From Bradyrhizobium sp. (GTDB taxonomy: Bacteria > Pseudomonadota > Alphaproteobacteria > Rhizobiales > Xanthobacteraceae): DNA of 41,510 nucleotides. The position numbers were made by a program, and so were the translations under genes. The stretch covers positions 1-41,510 of the forward strand of contig JAQGKC010000197.1 in NCBI GenBank assembly GCA_028290305.1. Reading direction: 5' to 3'. The notes beneath the pieces were generated by a model. The model was not told the DNA's origin, searched no databases, and saw only the letters and a program-made list of their open reading frames with translations. The stretch's first letter is position 1; every line of letters starts with the position of its first letter. Shown here in pieces: positions 25,286-34,351 of this stretch.

Positions 25286-26590
25286 TTATCCAATCATGCG
25301 TTGCGGCAACCAGGTCGCCAGCAGCGGAAACAGGATCAGGATCACCAGCCGGATCAGGTCGGTCACCACGAACGGCAGCACGCCGATGAAGATCGTCGAC
25401 ATGTTGACGTCCTTGATCACGCTTTTGATCACAAACACGTTCATGCCGACCGGGGGATGGATCAGCCCGAGCTCGACGGTCATGACGATGACGATGCCGA
25501 ACCAGATCGGATCAAAACCCAGCGCCGTCACCACCGGAAACACGATCGGCACGGTGAGGATCACCATCGCCATCGCATCCATCAGGCATCCCAGCACCAG
25601 ATACATCAAGAGGATCAGCGCCAGCACGCCATAGGGACCGATGCCAAGGCCGGTCAGGAACGCGGTGACGTTTTGCGGGGTCTGGGTGATGGTGAGGAAA
25701 TAGCCGAAGCACAATGCGCCGATCAGCACCGTGAACACCGCGGCCGCGGTGCGCGTCGCCTGCAGCAGCGACTGCAGGATGCCCTCTCTGGTCAGCTTGC
25801 CCCGAAGCACGCCGATAATGAAGGCCCCGACCGCGCCGACCGCGCCGGCCTCGGTCGGAATGAAGAATCCGCCATAGAGCCCGCCGATCACGAACAGGAA
25901 CAACAGCAGCGGCGACCAGACGTCGCGTAACGCCACCAGTCTTTCCTGCCACGACGCGCGCGGCCCCGCCGGCAGGAAGCCGGGCCTCGTAATACCGATG
26001 ATGCCGATGGTGATCATGTGCATCGTGATCGCCAGCAGTCCAGGCACGATGCCGGCGATGAACAGCTTGCCGATGTCCTGCTGGGTGATGATGCCGTAAA
26101 CCGCGAGCACCGTCGACGGCGGCAGCATCGCACCCAGCGTACCGCCGACCGCGATCACACCGGTGGCAAAGGACTGCGGATAGCCGAAGCGGCGCATTTC
26201 CGGATAGGCCACCGCCGAGAATGTTGCGGCGGTCGCGACCGAAGAGCCTGAGATCGCAGCAAATCCGCCGCAGGCGGCGATGGTGGCGATGCCCAATCCC
26301 CCCTTCCAATGGCCTACAAACGTGTTGGCGGCGCGGAACAACTCACGGCTGATGCCGGAGACCGACACGAACGCGCCCATCAGCAGAAACATCGGGATTA
26401 CACCGAAGGAATAATCCGTCACCGTGCGCATCGTGGTCTGGCCGACCAGCTTCAGCGCCGGAACAAAGCCGGTGAGGTAGCCGAACCCGGTGATGCCGAC
26501 GAGGCCCATCGCCATGCCGACCGGCACGCGCAGCAGCATCAACGTGAACAGGCTGACAAAGCCGGTCAGGGCAACGGCCTCGTTGCTCAT
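25286..26590 (-). CDS. tarM: TRAP transporter large permease (DctM type), TarM-like
   Basis: Inner-membrane permease of 434 residues with about 12 hydrophobic segments. Family features are LRVPVGMAMGLVGITGFGYL, GGFAAISGSSVATAATFSAV, GGTLGAMLPPSTVLAVYGII and, near the end, MTVELGLIHPPVGMNVFVIK. It follows the small permease after six bases. TRAP systems use the ion gradient and a periplasmic receptor. In R. palustris the TarPQM system beside couAB imports hydroxycinnamates; the position here is the same, so the name is inferred from context. Confidence 0.92.
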   Translation of the reverse strand: MSNEAVALTGFVSLFTLMLLRVPVGMAMGLVGITGFGYLTGFVPALKLVGQTTMRTVTDYSFGVIPMFLLMGAFVSVSGISRELFRAANTFVGHWKGGLGIATIAACGGFAAISGSSVATAATFSAVAYPEMRRFGYPQSFATGVIAVGGTLGAMLPPSTVLAVYGIITQQDIGKLFIAGIVPGLLAITMHMITIGIIGITRPGFLPAGPRASWQERLVALRDVWSPLLLFLFVIGGLYGGFFIPTEAGAVGAVGAFIIGVLRGKLTREGILQSLLQATRTAAAVFTVLIGALCFGYFLTITQTPQNVTAFLTGLGIGPYGVLALILLMYLVLGCLMDAMAMVILTVPIVFPVVTALGFDPIWFGIVIVMTVELGLIHPPVGMNVFVIKSVIKDVNMSTIFIGVLPFVVTDLIRLVILILFPLLATWLPQRMIG

Positions 26591-26596
26591 GCCGGG

Positions 26597-27163
26597 CTAC
26601 TCCGCGGTCTTGATTTTGGGATCGTGCATCAGATCCGGTTGGAAGATCAGCCGATAGGTTCGGATCGCGATCAGCAGCACCGCGGAGACGTCACCGATCC
26701 ACGACACCAGAAAGAACGGCCAGATCGGCACCTGCAGGTCCATGGTCACGATATGGTCGGCGCGCGTGCTGACGACCTTGTCGAACAGCGTGTAGGTCTG
26801 CACCGTCACCACGAACAACAGCACCAGCGTCGCGAAAACATCGATCCAGCGCTGGTATTTCGGCGTCGCATTGGCCCAGACCAGATCGACGGTGATGTGG
26901 GTGCCGCGATAGCTGGTGGCGGCAATGCCCCAGAAAATCAGGATGCCCAGCATGAACTGGCCGAAATTATAGTAATCCGGAATCGTGATCGCGAAGAACT
27001 TGCGCATGAACACCGCGGTGAAGGTGTTCAGCGCGACGACGCCAACAAAGAACGCTGCGATCCATTCGATGGAATCGATGAAGCGGTCCATGAGGTTTTT
27101 ACGCGGCGGCGCGGACGGGCTGCCGAGCGTGCCGTCGCTGGAGATCTGCGGCGTTGCCGTCAT
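26597..27163 (-). CDS. tarQ: TRAP transporter small permease (DctQ type), TarQ-like
   Basis: Inner-membrane protein of 188 residues with four hydrophobic segments. Recognisable DctQ features are the middle motif SYRGTHITVDLVWANATPKY and the preceding FGQFMLGILIFWGIAAT. It pairs with the large permease six bases downstream. It is separated from the receptor gene by a repeat-bearing 148-base gap. Confidence 0.88.
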   Translation of the reverse strand: MTATPQISSDGTLGSPSAPPRKNLMDRFIDSIEWIAAFFVGVVALNTFTAVFMRKFFAITIPDYYNFGQFMLGILIFWGIAATSYRGTHITVDLVWANATPKYQRWIDVFATLVLLFVVTVQTYTLFDKVVSTRADHIVTMDLQVPIWPFFLVSWIGDVSAVLLIAIRTYRLIFQPDLMHDPKIKTAE

Positions 27164-27194
27164 GAAAGGCTGGATCCGACTATTACCGTTCTGC

Positions 27195-27283
27195 CGTCAT
27201 GGCCGGGCTCGTCCCGGCCATCCACGTCTTCTCTCTCGCAACCCGTAAGACGTGGATGCCCGGGACAAGCCCGGGCATGACGA
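27195..27283. repeat. Palindromic intergenic repeat, family C, copy 1
   Basis: CGTCATGGCCGGGCTCGTCC and CGGCCATCCACGTCTT are answered by AAGACGTGGATGCCCGGG and ACAAGCCCGGGCATGACG. It forms a long inverted repeat inside the TRAP operon, between the receptor and the small permease. In TRAP operons the receptor is often made in excess; a hairpin here could stabilise or end part of the transcript. A shorter relative is at 30249-30282. Confidence 0.78.
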
Positions 27284-27311
27284 CTTCGAGTCTCCGCGGC
27301 GCGTTGCGCGT

Positions 27312-28328
27312 TTAAATCCCGGCCTCGTATTTCTTCAGCGTCGCCTGCAGATCGGCGTCGATCGCCGTGGCGTCGCCGCCAGCTTTCTTCACCGCCTCGG
27401 CCCAACTGTCGTGGAGCGGCTTGACGGCTTGCTTCCACTCGGCGAGTTGCTCCGCCGTCAGCGGATAGACTTCGTGGTCGGGCAAGGCCTTCATCTTGAC
27501 GCGGCCATTGGCTTCGAAGTCGGTCCAGGGGTCGGTGACCTTCGAGGCCCATTCCGGGGTGCAGTGATCGTCGATGATTTTTTTCTGCGTCGGCGACAGC
27601 GAATTATATTTGTCCAGATTCATGTTGTAGGTGAACACCGTCGTGTAGAGCGGCACATCCATGTGATACTTCACCACCTTGTCGATGCCGAACAGGAAGA
27701 TCGATCCCCAGGGGAAAGTAATCTCGTCCGCGACGCCGCGCTCGATCGCATCGCGCGATTCCGGCGCCGAAGCCTGAACGTTGGTACCGCCGAACATTTT
27801 CACCATTTCGCCGATGGTGCTCTGCGCCGGCCGCACCTTCACGCCCTTGAGGTCGCTGGGGACAAGGATTTTCTTCTTGCCGTGCAGCGCGCCGGGATCG
27901 TGGATGAATGCGAAGCAGAGATGGGTGTCCTTCATCTCGGTCGGCGCGTATCTATGATACCACTCGTTCAGCGCCAGCGTGCCCTTCTTGCCGTCGGAGA
28001 ATACGAATGGAAGCTGACCGGCGGCTGCGATCGGGAAGCGGCCGGGCTGATAGCCGGGATTGACATAGGTAATGTCGGCGATGCCGTCGCGCGCCATATC
28101 GTAATGGTCGAATGCCTTGCCGAGTTGCTCGGAGGGAAACACCGACATCTTGATGGTGCCGCCCGAGGCTTTCTCGATATCGGCGGCCCAAGCCTGCGTG
28201 GCCGGCACCAGCGGATGCGCCGGCGGCACCCATAGCGACACTTTCATGTTGACGGTCTTGTCCTGCGCGAACGCAGGCGCCACACTGGCGGCCAACAGCA
28301 ACGCCAAGAATGCTCTTCTCATCGGCAT
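27312..28328 (-). CDS. tarP: TRAP transporter periplasmic receptor (DctP type), TarP-like
   Basis: Periplasmic receptor of 338 residues. Signal peptide about 1-22 (RRAFLALLLAASVAPAFAQ). The DctP family arginine that binds the substrate carboxylate is in LKGVKVRPAQSTIGEMVKMF. Other family features are ADITYVNPGYQPGRFPIAA and GADEI-like sequence RGVADEITFPWGSIFLF. AGGGAG lies about nine bases before the second ATG (28322), so that start may be used instead of 28328, shortening the protein by two residues. Ligand inferred as an aromatic acid such as p-coumarate from the neighbouring couAB-like genes. Confidence 0.9.
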   Translation of the reverse strand: MPMRRAFLALLLAASVAPAFAQDKTVNMKVSLWVPPAHPLVPATQAWAADIEKASGGTIKMSVFPSEQLGKAFDHYDMARDGIADITYVNPGYQPGRFPIAAAGQLPFVFSDGKKGTLALNEWYHRYAPTEMKDTHLCFAFIHDPGALHGKKKILVPSDLKGVKVRPAQSTIGEMVKMFGGTNVQASAPESRDAIERGVADEITFPWGSIFLFGIDKVVKYHMDVPLYTTVFTYNMNLDKYNSLSPTQKKIIDDHCTPEWASKVTDPWTDFEANGRVKMKALPDHEVYPLTAEQLAEWKQAVKPLHDSWAEAVKKAGGDATAIDADLQATLKKYEAGI

Positions 28329-28374
28329 CGTCTCCCTCGCAACATCAGGGTTTAAATGGCCCTTTGCGGATATT

Positions 28375-28389
28375 GTTATATGATATAAT
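28375..28389. promoter_or_regulatory. Candidate CouR/MarR operator, site 3
   Basis: GTTATATGATATAAT matches GTTAT-N5-ATAAY as at 15431-15445 and 24608-24622. It lies in the 134-base divergent gap between the TRAP receptor gene and pobA, 46 bases upstream of the TRAP start. A TATAAT hexamer at 28440-28445 could be the -10 box for pobA; I see no convincing -35 for it. Confidence 0.5.
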
Positions 28390-28447
28390 TATCATTGCAA
28401 GTACGCGTGGCGGCATCCACAGCGGCTGCTGTTCGAACCTATAATAG

Positions 28448-29632
<1,185 letters not shown>

Positions 29633-29656
29633 CCGCTCGGCATCTCGATACACACA

Positions 29657-29688
29657 GCCGTCATTGTGAGGAGCGTGAGCGACGAAGC
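29657..29688. repeat. Half copy of palindromic repeat family B
   Basis: GCCGTCATTGTGAGGAGCGT followed by GAGCGACGAAGC matches one arm of the repeats at 14721-14807 and 24665-24781; the opposite arm is missing. It lies just after pobA. Confidence 0.6.
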
Positions 29689-29792
29689 TCGTTTCAAACA
29701 GACGTCAAAATCCCGTTTTAAACTTTGTATACGGTGCATTTCCCGCCGGGATCGCGTTCAATGTCGGCACCACCAATGTTTTGGTACCCCCC

Positions 29793-30212
29793 ATGACCGC
29801 TGCTGATGTCCCCCACGGTTTCGAACGCCAGTCCCGGCGTAGTCCGCTCACCGATCCGTGGGAGCCGATCTATTCGAAGCAAACGCCTGACGCGATCATC
29901 CTGGGGCTTCGGCTGGCTGCAGCGCATACCAACGCGCGCGGATTTGCGCATGGCGGGTTGATCGCAGCGTTGACCGATAAAGCCATGGGGCACAGCTGCG
30001 GTCACAAAATGCGTGGCGCCTATTCGCTGGTGACCGTCAGCATGTCGATTGATTTCATCAGCAGCGCCCAGATCGGGCAATGGCTCACGGTCGAGACCGA
30101 CGTGATCAAGACCGGCAGCACGCTTTGCTTCGCACAATGCTTCGTCACCGCCGATGGCGCCGTGATCGCGCGCGCCAACGCGACTTTCCGCGTGGTGCCG
30201 AAGAAGGAGTAG
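29793..30212 (+). CDS. PaaI-type acyl-CoA thioesterase (hotdog fold)
   Basis: Hotdog-fold protein of 139 residues from ATG 29793; an in-frame TTG at 29781 would add four residues and neither has a clear ribosome site. The PaaI/YdiI family pattern is visible: NARGFAHGGLIAALTDKAMG (HGG motif with the catalytic Asp in the following helix), SLVTVSMSIDFISSAQIGQW and GAVIARANATFRVVPK. Such enzymes hydrolyse aromatic or medium-chain acyl-CoA. It follows pobA by 160 bases in the same direction and could substitute for the broken thioesterase at 20675, which is speculation. Confidence 0.82.
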   Translation: MTAADVPHGFERQSRRSPLTDPWEPIYSKQTPDAIILGLRLAAAHTNARGFAHGGLIAALTDKAMGHSCGHKMRGAYSLVTVSMSIDFISSAQIGQWLTVETDVIKTGSTLCFAQCFVTADGAVIARANATFRVVPKKE

Positions 30213-30248
30213 GTACTCCGCAATCTTTGCGACACACCAATCGCTGAA

Positions 30249-30282
30249 CCGTCATGTCCGGGCTTGTCCCGGCCATGACGAC
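30249..30282. repeat. Short palindromic repeat, family C, copy 2
   Basis: CCGTCATGTCCGGGCTTGTC followed by CCGGCCATGACGAC is a compact inverted repeat related to the ends of 27195-27283. It sits between the thioesterase and the convergent LysR gene and could serve as a bidirectional terminator. Confidence 0.65.
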
Positions 30283-30303
30283 AGTTTAGTTAGTGGCTGC
30301 CAC

Positions 30304-31206
30304 TTATCCTGTCCCGCCAAAATGCCAACTGCTGATCTCGGTTACGAGATCGATGAAAGCGCGCACCTTCGCCGACAACAGCCGCGAGGTCGGATAGACG
30401 ATATGGATCGGCAGCGGCGGCGGCTCGAACTGCGCCAGCACCACCCTGAGCCGTCCGCCCTTGATCGCCTCCGCGGCCTGATAGGCCAGCACCCGCGTCA
30501 GACCGCCGCCCTGCTCGGCATACTGGATCGCGGCGTCGGCGCTGTTGGTGGTGAACCGCGGCGTGCAGGCCACGCGGATCTCACGGCCCTCCTCGACAAA
30601 GTGCCACTCCGGCGAGGCAGCCATGGCGCCGAACTGAATCGTCTGGTGCGATGCGATTGCGTCCGGTGTCTTCGGCTCACCGCCTTGTCTAAGATAATCG
30701 TTTGAGGCGACCACGATCCGCCGCATCTCGCCGACATGGCGCGCCACCAGGCTGGAATCGGCAAGGTGGCCAATTCTGATGGCGAGATCGACGCCGTCTT
30801 CCACCAGATTGATCATGCGATCCGATAGCCGCAACTCGCCTGATACCTCGGGATAGCGTGTCAGGTACGCCGACAGGACGGGGCTGACGTGGAGGCGCCC
30901 GAATCCGATCGGCGCCGAGACCACCAGCCGTCCGCTCGGCCGCGTGCGCTCGTCCTGCGCCGTTCCGTCGGCTTCCTCGACGTCGGCGAGAATCCGTCTG
31001 ACACGCTCCAGATAGCGCGCGCCGACATCGGTCAGCGTCACCGACCGTGTAGTCCGCTGCAACAGGCGCGCGCCAAGACGATCCTCCAGCGCCGCAATCA
31101 GCCGTGTCACCCCCGAGGGCGATAGCCCGAGTTTGCGGGCTGCCGGCGCAAAACCCTGAAGGTCGGCCACCGCGACAAAGGCCTGCATGGCGTCGATACG
31201 ATCCAT
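30304..31206 (-). CDS. LysR-family transcriptional regulator
   Basis: Regulator of 300 residues. N-terminal winged helix: MDRIDAMQAFVAVADLQGFA, PAARKLGLSPSGVTRLIAAL, EDRLGARLLQRTTRSVTLTD. The C-terminal half is a LysR effector domain of the CrgA/DsdC-like group (RIGHLADSSLVARHVGEMRR). It is divergent from the pyridoxamine-phosphate-oxidase-like gene at 31335, with a 128-base gap, and may regulate it. Target and effector unknown. Confidence 0.92.
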   Translation of the reverse strand: MDRIDAMQAFVAVADLQGFAPAARKLGLSPSGVTRLIAALEDRLGARLLQRTTRSVTLTDVGARYLERVRRILADVEEADGTAQDERTRPSGRLVVSAPIGFGRLHVSPVLSAYLTRYPEVSGELRLSDRMINLVEDGVDLAIRIGHLADSSLVARHVGEMRRIVVASNDYLRQGGEPKTPDAIASHQTIQFGAMAASPEWHFVEEGREIRVACTPRFTTNSADAAIQYAEQGGGLTRVLAYQAAEAIKGGRLRVVLAQFEPPPLPIHIVYPTSRLLSAKVRAFIDLVTEISSWHFGGTG

Positions 31207-31334
31207 GGCATTATTTCATATGTTGCAACGATGAAGTGTCAATCCGCCGGATTGCTCAAATTCTGAAACTGGCCATCTTAAGGGGCAGAAACGGGCGGTT
31301 TTGCGCCCGGTCGAGTTGTCCAGGAGGTGACTCG

Positions 31335-31964
31335 ATGTCAGACATCTATACCTATTCCAGCGACGTAGCCTTCACCCCGGCAGTAAAGTCCATTCAAGCG
31401 CGCAAGGGATCACGTGACGCCTATGCGGGCGTCGAACAGAACGGCGGCTGGCGAACCGAGGTCGACGAAAACCTCGCGGCGTTTCTGGCGGACACGAATA
31501 GTATGTATCTCGCTACCGCCAGCGCGGACGGTCAGCCCTATATCCAGCACCGTGGGGGGCCGAAGGGCTTCATTAGGATTCTGGACAAGAACACGCTGGC
31601 GTTCGCCGATTACAGCGGCAACCGGCAATACATCACCCAGGGCAATCTCTCCGAAAACCCCAAGGCGCATATTTTCGTGATGGACTACGCGCATCGCCGA
31701 CGTGTGAAAATCTGGGGCGAAGCGTGCGTAGTGGACGACGATCCGGCACTGCTGCAATCGCTGATGCCGCCAGGTTACAGGGCACGGCCCGAACAGGTCA
31801 TCCTGTTCAAGATCGCCGCATGGGACACCAACTGCCCGCAGCACATCCCGCAAAAATTCGACGCTGCCGATGTAGCGACGGCGTTAGCCTCGCGCGATGC
31901 ACGCATCGCGGAACTCGAGGCGGAGCTGGCCACGCTGAAGGGCCAGTCCGCCTCGGCGAATTGA
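31335..31964 (+). CDS. Pyridoxamine 5'-phosphate oxidase-family flavin protein
   Basis: A 209-residue split-barrel flavin-binding protein, starting at ATG 31335 behind a perfect CAGGAGGTGA ribosome site; the longer open frame upstream overlaps the LysR promoter. Visible family sequence is DTNSMYLATASADGQPYIQH, FADYSGNRQYITQGNLSENP and FVMDYAHRRRVKIWGEACVV. The last 30 residues form a short coiled coil (ARIAELEAELATLKGQ), a feature of one subgroup. Likely binds FMN or F420-like cofactor in a redox role; no substrate can be named. Convergent with the glutathione S-transferase gene, three bases apart. Confidence 0.82.
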   Translation: MSDIYTYSSDVAFTPAVKSIQARKGSRDAYAGVEQNGGWRTEVDENLAAFLADTNSMYLATASADGQPYIQHRGGPKGFIRILDKNTLAFADYSGNRQYITQGNLSENPKAHIFVMDYAHRRRVKIWGEACVVDDDPALLQSLMPPGYRARPEQVILFKIAAWDTNCPQHIPQKFDAADVATALASRDARIAELEAELATLKGQSASAN

Positions 31965-31967
31965 GAC

Positions 31968-32696
31968 TCAGGCAGCCTGTCGCAATGGCGTCCAGACGAA
32001 TTCCGGATAGTACTGAAGCATCATCCGGTCGACATAGGCCGTAAGATTCTGGAATTGTTCGGTCCGCTCCCGCAGCTGCGATACGAAGAACGGGGTCAGG
32101 ATCCCGGCCAGCGCTCCGAACGCAGTGGCATCGGTGCCGCATGGCGTGTCACCCCATAAATACGGCCTGTCCCCAAGCTGGACCGACAGCGCAAACAGCG
32201 AGCGGACTGCGAGGTCGATGTCCTCGTCCGGGGCGTGGCGGCCGAGGCCGCTCAGCAGGTAGTTCTCGGCGACACGGAATTGCGCGTCTTCGCGGAGTTT
32301 TTCACGGAGATGCTCGGGCGCTCCATCGAAGAAATGCGTCGGCCCTTTCGCAAAGTTTTCAGGTTCGACCCAGCGCGCTCCGACCAGCGCCCAATAGACG
32401 TGGTGTTCGATCATTCGTTCGAACGCCCAGGCCTGCGCGCGCTGCTGCAAATTGAGGGGCGCGTCGAAATCGAAGCCGTATTTGCCTTCAAGGTGCGCGC
32501 GAATAAAGGTGGAATCGGCAATACGCTCTGCCTCGTCGACGATATAAGGCAGTTGCCCCTTGGGAGAGGCCGGTGGCATCGACTTCTCCTTGCGATAGGC
32601 GAGACCGGCCATCTTCAGCTGGACTTCGGTCTTGGTCACAAAGGGGCTGATTTCCGGCAGTCCAAAACCTGTGCCAAAGCCGTAGAGGGTAATCAT
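31968..32696 (-). CDS. Glutathione S-transferase family protein
   Basis: Cytosolic protein of 242 residues. The N-terminal thioredoxin-like part (about 1-75) has the family pattern ISPFVTKTEVQLKMAGLAYR, KGQLPYIVDEAERIADSTFI with the cis-proline QLPYI and the Asp-Ser that binds glutathione. The C-terminal helical domain ends with FQNLTAYVDRMMLQYYPEF. This resembles the metaxin/Fax-like branch of the family. AGGAG lies seven bases before the ATG. Upstream at 32745-32766 is an operator-like dyad that is repeated before the YafY-type regulator, so the regulator probably controls this gene. Confidence 0.88.
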   Translation of the reverse strand: MITLYGFGTGFGLPEISPFVTKTEVQLKMAGLAYRKEKSMPPASPKGQLPYIVDEAERIADSTFIRAHLEGKYGFDFDAPLNLQQRAQAWAFERMIEHHVYWALVGARWVEPENFAKGPTHFFDGAPEHLREKLREDAQFRVAENYLLSGLGRHAPDEDIDLAVRSLFALSVQLGDRPYLWGDTPCGTDATAFGALAGILTPFFVSQLRERTEQFQNLTAYVDRMMLQYYPEFVWTPLRQAA

Positions 32697-32744
32697 ATTG
32701 GGCTCCTGATCTACTGGAACGACACCCGATGCTTACCTGCCCCC

Positions 32745-32766
32745 TGCTGCCACCATGCTGTCAGCA
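32745..32766. promoter_or_regulatory. Operator-like dyad, copy 1 (upstream of GST gene)
   Basis: A 22-base dyad with half-sites TGCTGCCA and TGTCAGCA around CCATGC. It agrees with the symmetric form TGCTGnCAnCATGnTGnCAGCA. It differs at one base from copy 2 at 33062-33083. It lies 49 bases upstream of the glutathione S-transferase start. Confidence 0.7.
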
Positions 32767-33061
32767 TCGGTCATATCAGCTGCAAAACGGGCCCCCTGCC
32801 AGGCGCGGCGCAAGACGCTCCGGGCCCACAGGCCAAATTGCCTTTGCCCAAAGGCCCCTGCGACGCGGAGTGAGTGCAAGACCAGCGCAACGATGGCCCA
32901 GCGGATGTCCTCGGAGCCGCAGTTGAATGAAATCAGACGCGCCAATACAAAGGCCTGGACGCGCCAGAGCGGTCCGAAGCTTTCCCGGACGGCAAAGATG
33001 TGAAGAATTGCCATGGACAAATTCCCTTCGGTTGAAGTGTTGTCCCGGTATAGCCGCCACC
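32767..33061. other. Gap between two operators with no confident gene
   Basis: The interval between the GST and regulator genes (32697-33116) holds two operators but no recognisable gene. A 95-codon frame on the minus strand (32733-33020, TTG start, second codon pair MAILHIFAVRESF) runs across copy 1 of the dyad, so its last residues are operator sequence. Its composition does not resemble a family I know, and it may be chance or the remnant of a deleted target gene. A plus-strand frame at 32755-33003 is no better. Confidence 0.4.
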
Positions 33062-33083
33062 TGCTGCCAACATGCTGTCAGCA
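33062..33083. promoter_or_regulatory. Operator-like dyad, copy 2 (upstream of YafY-type regulator)
   Basis: A 22-base dyad with half-sites TGCTGCCA and TGTCAGCA around ACATGC. It is almost identical to copy 1 at 32745-32766 and lies 33 bases upstream of the WYL regulator start, where binding would block its own transcription. Sites of this form are what I would expect for YafY-type autoregulators. Confidence 0.7.
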
Positions 33084-33116
33084 TCGAGAAGGCCACCATG
33101 AAAAAAGAGGCCTGCC

Positions 33117-33815
33117 ATGAGACGCGCCGACCGGCTGTTCCAGATCATTCAGGTGCTCCGCCGCACCCGAAAGCCGTTGACTGCGGACGCAATCGCGGCC
33201 GAGTTGGAGACTTCGAAGCGGACGATCTATCGCGATATCGCGACCCTGATCGGACAGCGGGTGCCGATCCGCGGTGAGGCCGGCATGGGCTATATTCTGG
33301 AGAAGGGATTTGACCTGCCGCCGCTGATGCTCACGCCCGATGAAATCGAAGCGGCCGTGCTTGGCGCGCAATGGGTGGCCAGCCATGTGGATCCGGCCTT
33401 GTCGCGCGCTGCTCACGATCTCATTGCGAAAATCGCCGACACCGTTCCCGAGAGGCTAAGACCTTTTGTGCTTGAACCCGCCAGCCGCGCCCGCCCGCAC
33501 TGGCGCAGGGAGCCTGACCGCATCGACATGGCGCGAACGCGTGCACAGATTCACGAAGCAAAGAAGATCGCGCTGCGCTATCGCGACGAACACGGCCGTG
33601 ACAGCGAACGCACCATCTGGCCGATCGCCATCGGCTATCTCGAAGCCGTGCGGCTCCTGGCGGCATGGTGCGAGCTGCGCAGGGATTTTCGCAGTTTTCG
33701 AACCGACCGTGTCGTCGACGCCGTGTATCTCGACGAAAAATATCCGGAGCGGCGCGACATATTGAGAGCGAAATGGCGAAGGAGCCTGGTCTGGGAGGAG
33801 CCGGGCGACACCTGA
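33117..33815 (+). CDS. YafY-type WYL-domain transcriptional regulator
   Basis: Regulator of 232 residues. The N-terminal HTH_11-type helix-turn-helix is MRRADRLFQIIQVLRRTRKP, LTADAIAAELETSKRTIYRD; the C-terminal WYL-like domain has KKIALRYRDEHGRDSERTIW, PIAIGYLEAVRLLAAWCELR and RDFRSFRTDRV. This arrangement is typical of YafY proteins that sense small ligands and repress a nearby metabolic or stress gene. Two matching dyads (33062-33083 and 32745-32766) place both itself and the GST gene under likely control. Confidence 0.9.
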   Translation: MRRADRLFQIIQVLRRTRKPLTADAIAAELETSKRTIYRDIATLIGQRVPIRGEAGMGYILEKGFDLPPLMLTPDEIEAAVLGAQWVASHVDPALSRAAHDLIAKIADTVPERLRPFVLEPASRARPHWRREPDRIDMARTRAQIHEAKKIALRYRDEHGRDSERTIWPIAIGYLEAVRLLAAWCELRRDFRSFRTDRVVDAVYLDEKYPERRDILRAKWRRSLVWEEPGDT

Positions 33816-33872
33816 TACGCTTTATCTGCGCGGCCAACTGGCCGGTGCCTCCATTTCGCGCTAAGCGAAGGT

Positions 33873-34187
33873 ATGGAGAAAAGCTATTCAGTCATCGAAA
33901 GCCCCTGCCAGGCCTGCGGCGCGTGCTGTGCATATTCGTCGAACTGGCCGCGCTTCACCACCGAAGACGATGCGGCGCTCGATTTGATTCCGGAAAAGCT
34001 CGTCAACGAGAAACTGTCGGGAATGCGCTGCGATGGCGAACGATGTTCGGCGCTGTCAGGCAAGATCGGCGTGGCGACCGCGTGCAGTATCTATGCGGTG
34101 CGGCCTGAAGTCTGCCGGACCTGCATGCCCGGCGATCCCGAATGTGCCATGGCGCGGAAACGGCACGGCCTGCCGGCGCTGACGTGA
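33873..34187 (+). CDS. YkgJ-family cysteine cluster protein
   Basis: A 104-residue protein with the CxxCxxCC cluster CQACGACC near residues 10-17 and further cysteines in MRCDGERCSAL, ACSIYAVRPEVCRTC and PGDPEC. Eleven cysteines in all suggest a zinc or iron-sulfur site. YkgJ proteins (CxxCxxCC family) are of unproven function. It starts 58 bases after the WYL regulator in the same direction. Confidence 0.85.
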   Translation: MEKSYSVIESPCQACGACCAYSSNWPRFTTEDDAALDLIPEKLVNEKLSGMRCDGERCSALSGKIGVATACSIYAVRPEVCRTCMPGDPECAMARKRHGLPALT

Positions 34188-34193
34188 TTCAGA

Positions 34194-34331
34194 TGTCGTC
34201 CCGGCGAACGCCGGTATCCCCAGCGTGAGCGCAATTGCGCTCATCGCGGCGCCGTTTCGGCACTAAGGCAGATGCCTTCCGTAACAATTAACGCCAGGGG
34301 TTACGGATCCCGGCATTCGCCGGGACGACGC
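34194..34331. repeat. Palindromic intergenic repeat, family D, copy 1
   Basis: Terminal inverted arms GTCGTCCCGGCGAACGCCGG and CCGGCATTCGCCGGGACGAC enclose an inner CCCAGCGTGAGCGCAATTGC and GCTCATCGCGGCGCCGT. The same order of parts is present at 38016-38171, so both belong to one MITE-like family. It fills most of the gap between the cysteine-cluster gene and the next minus-strand gene. Confidence 0.78.
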
Positions 34332-34351
34332 CAAAAGCAATGCGTGATCAC

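Noticed and set aside
30249..30282. Short palindrome considered as a LysR operator
   Set aside because: It lies downstream of the LysR stop and matches the dispersed family C repeat, so a terminator or repeat remnant is more likely.
32733..33020. 95-codon minus-strand frame between the two YafY-type operators
   Set aside because: Weak TTG start, no recognisable family, and its 3' end is the operator itself; kept only as a note on the gap.
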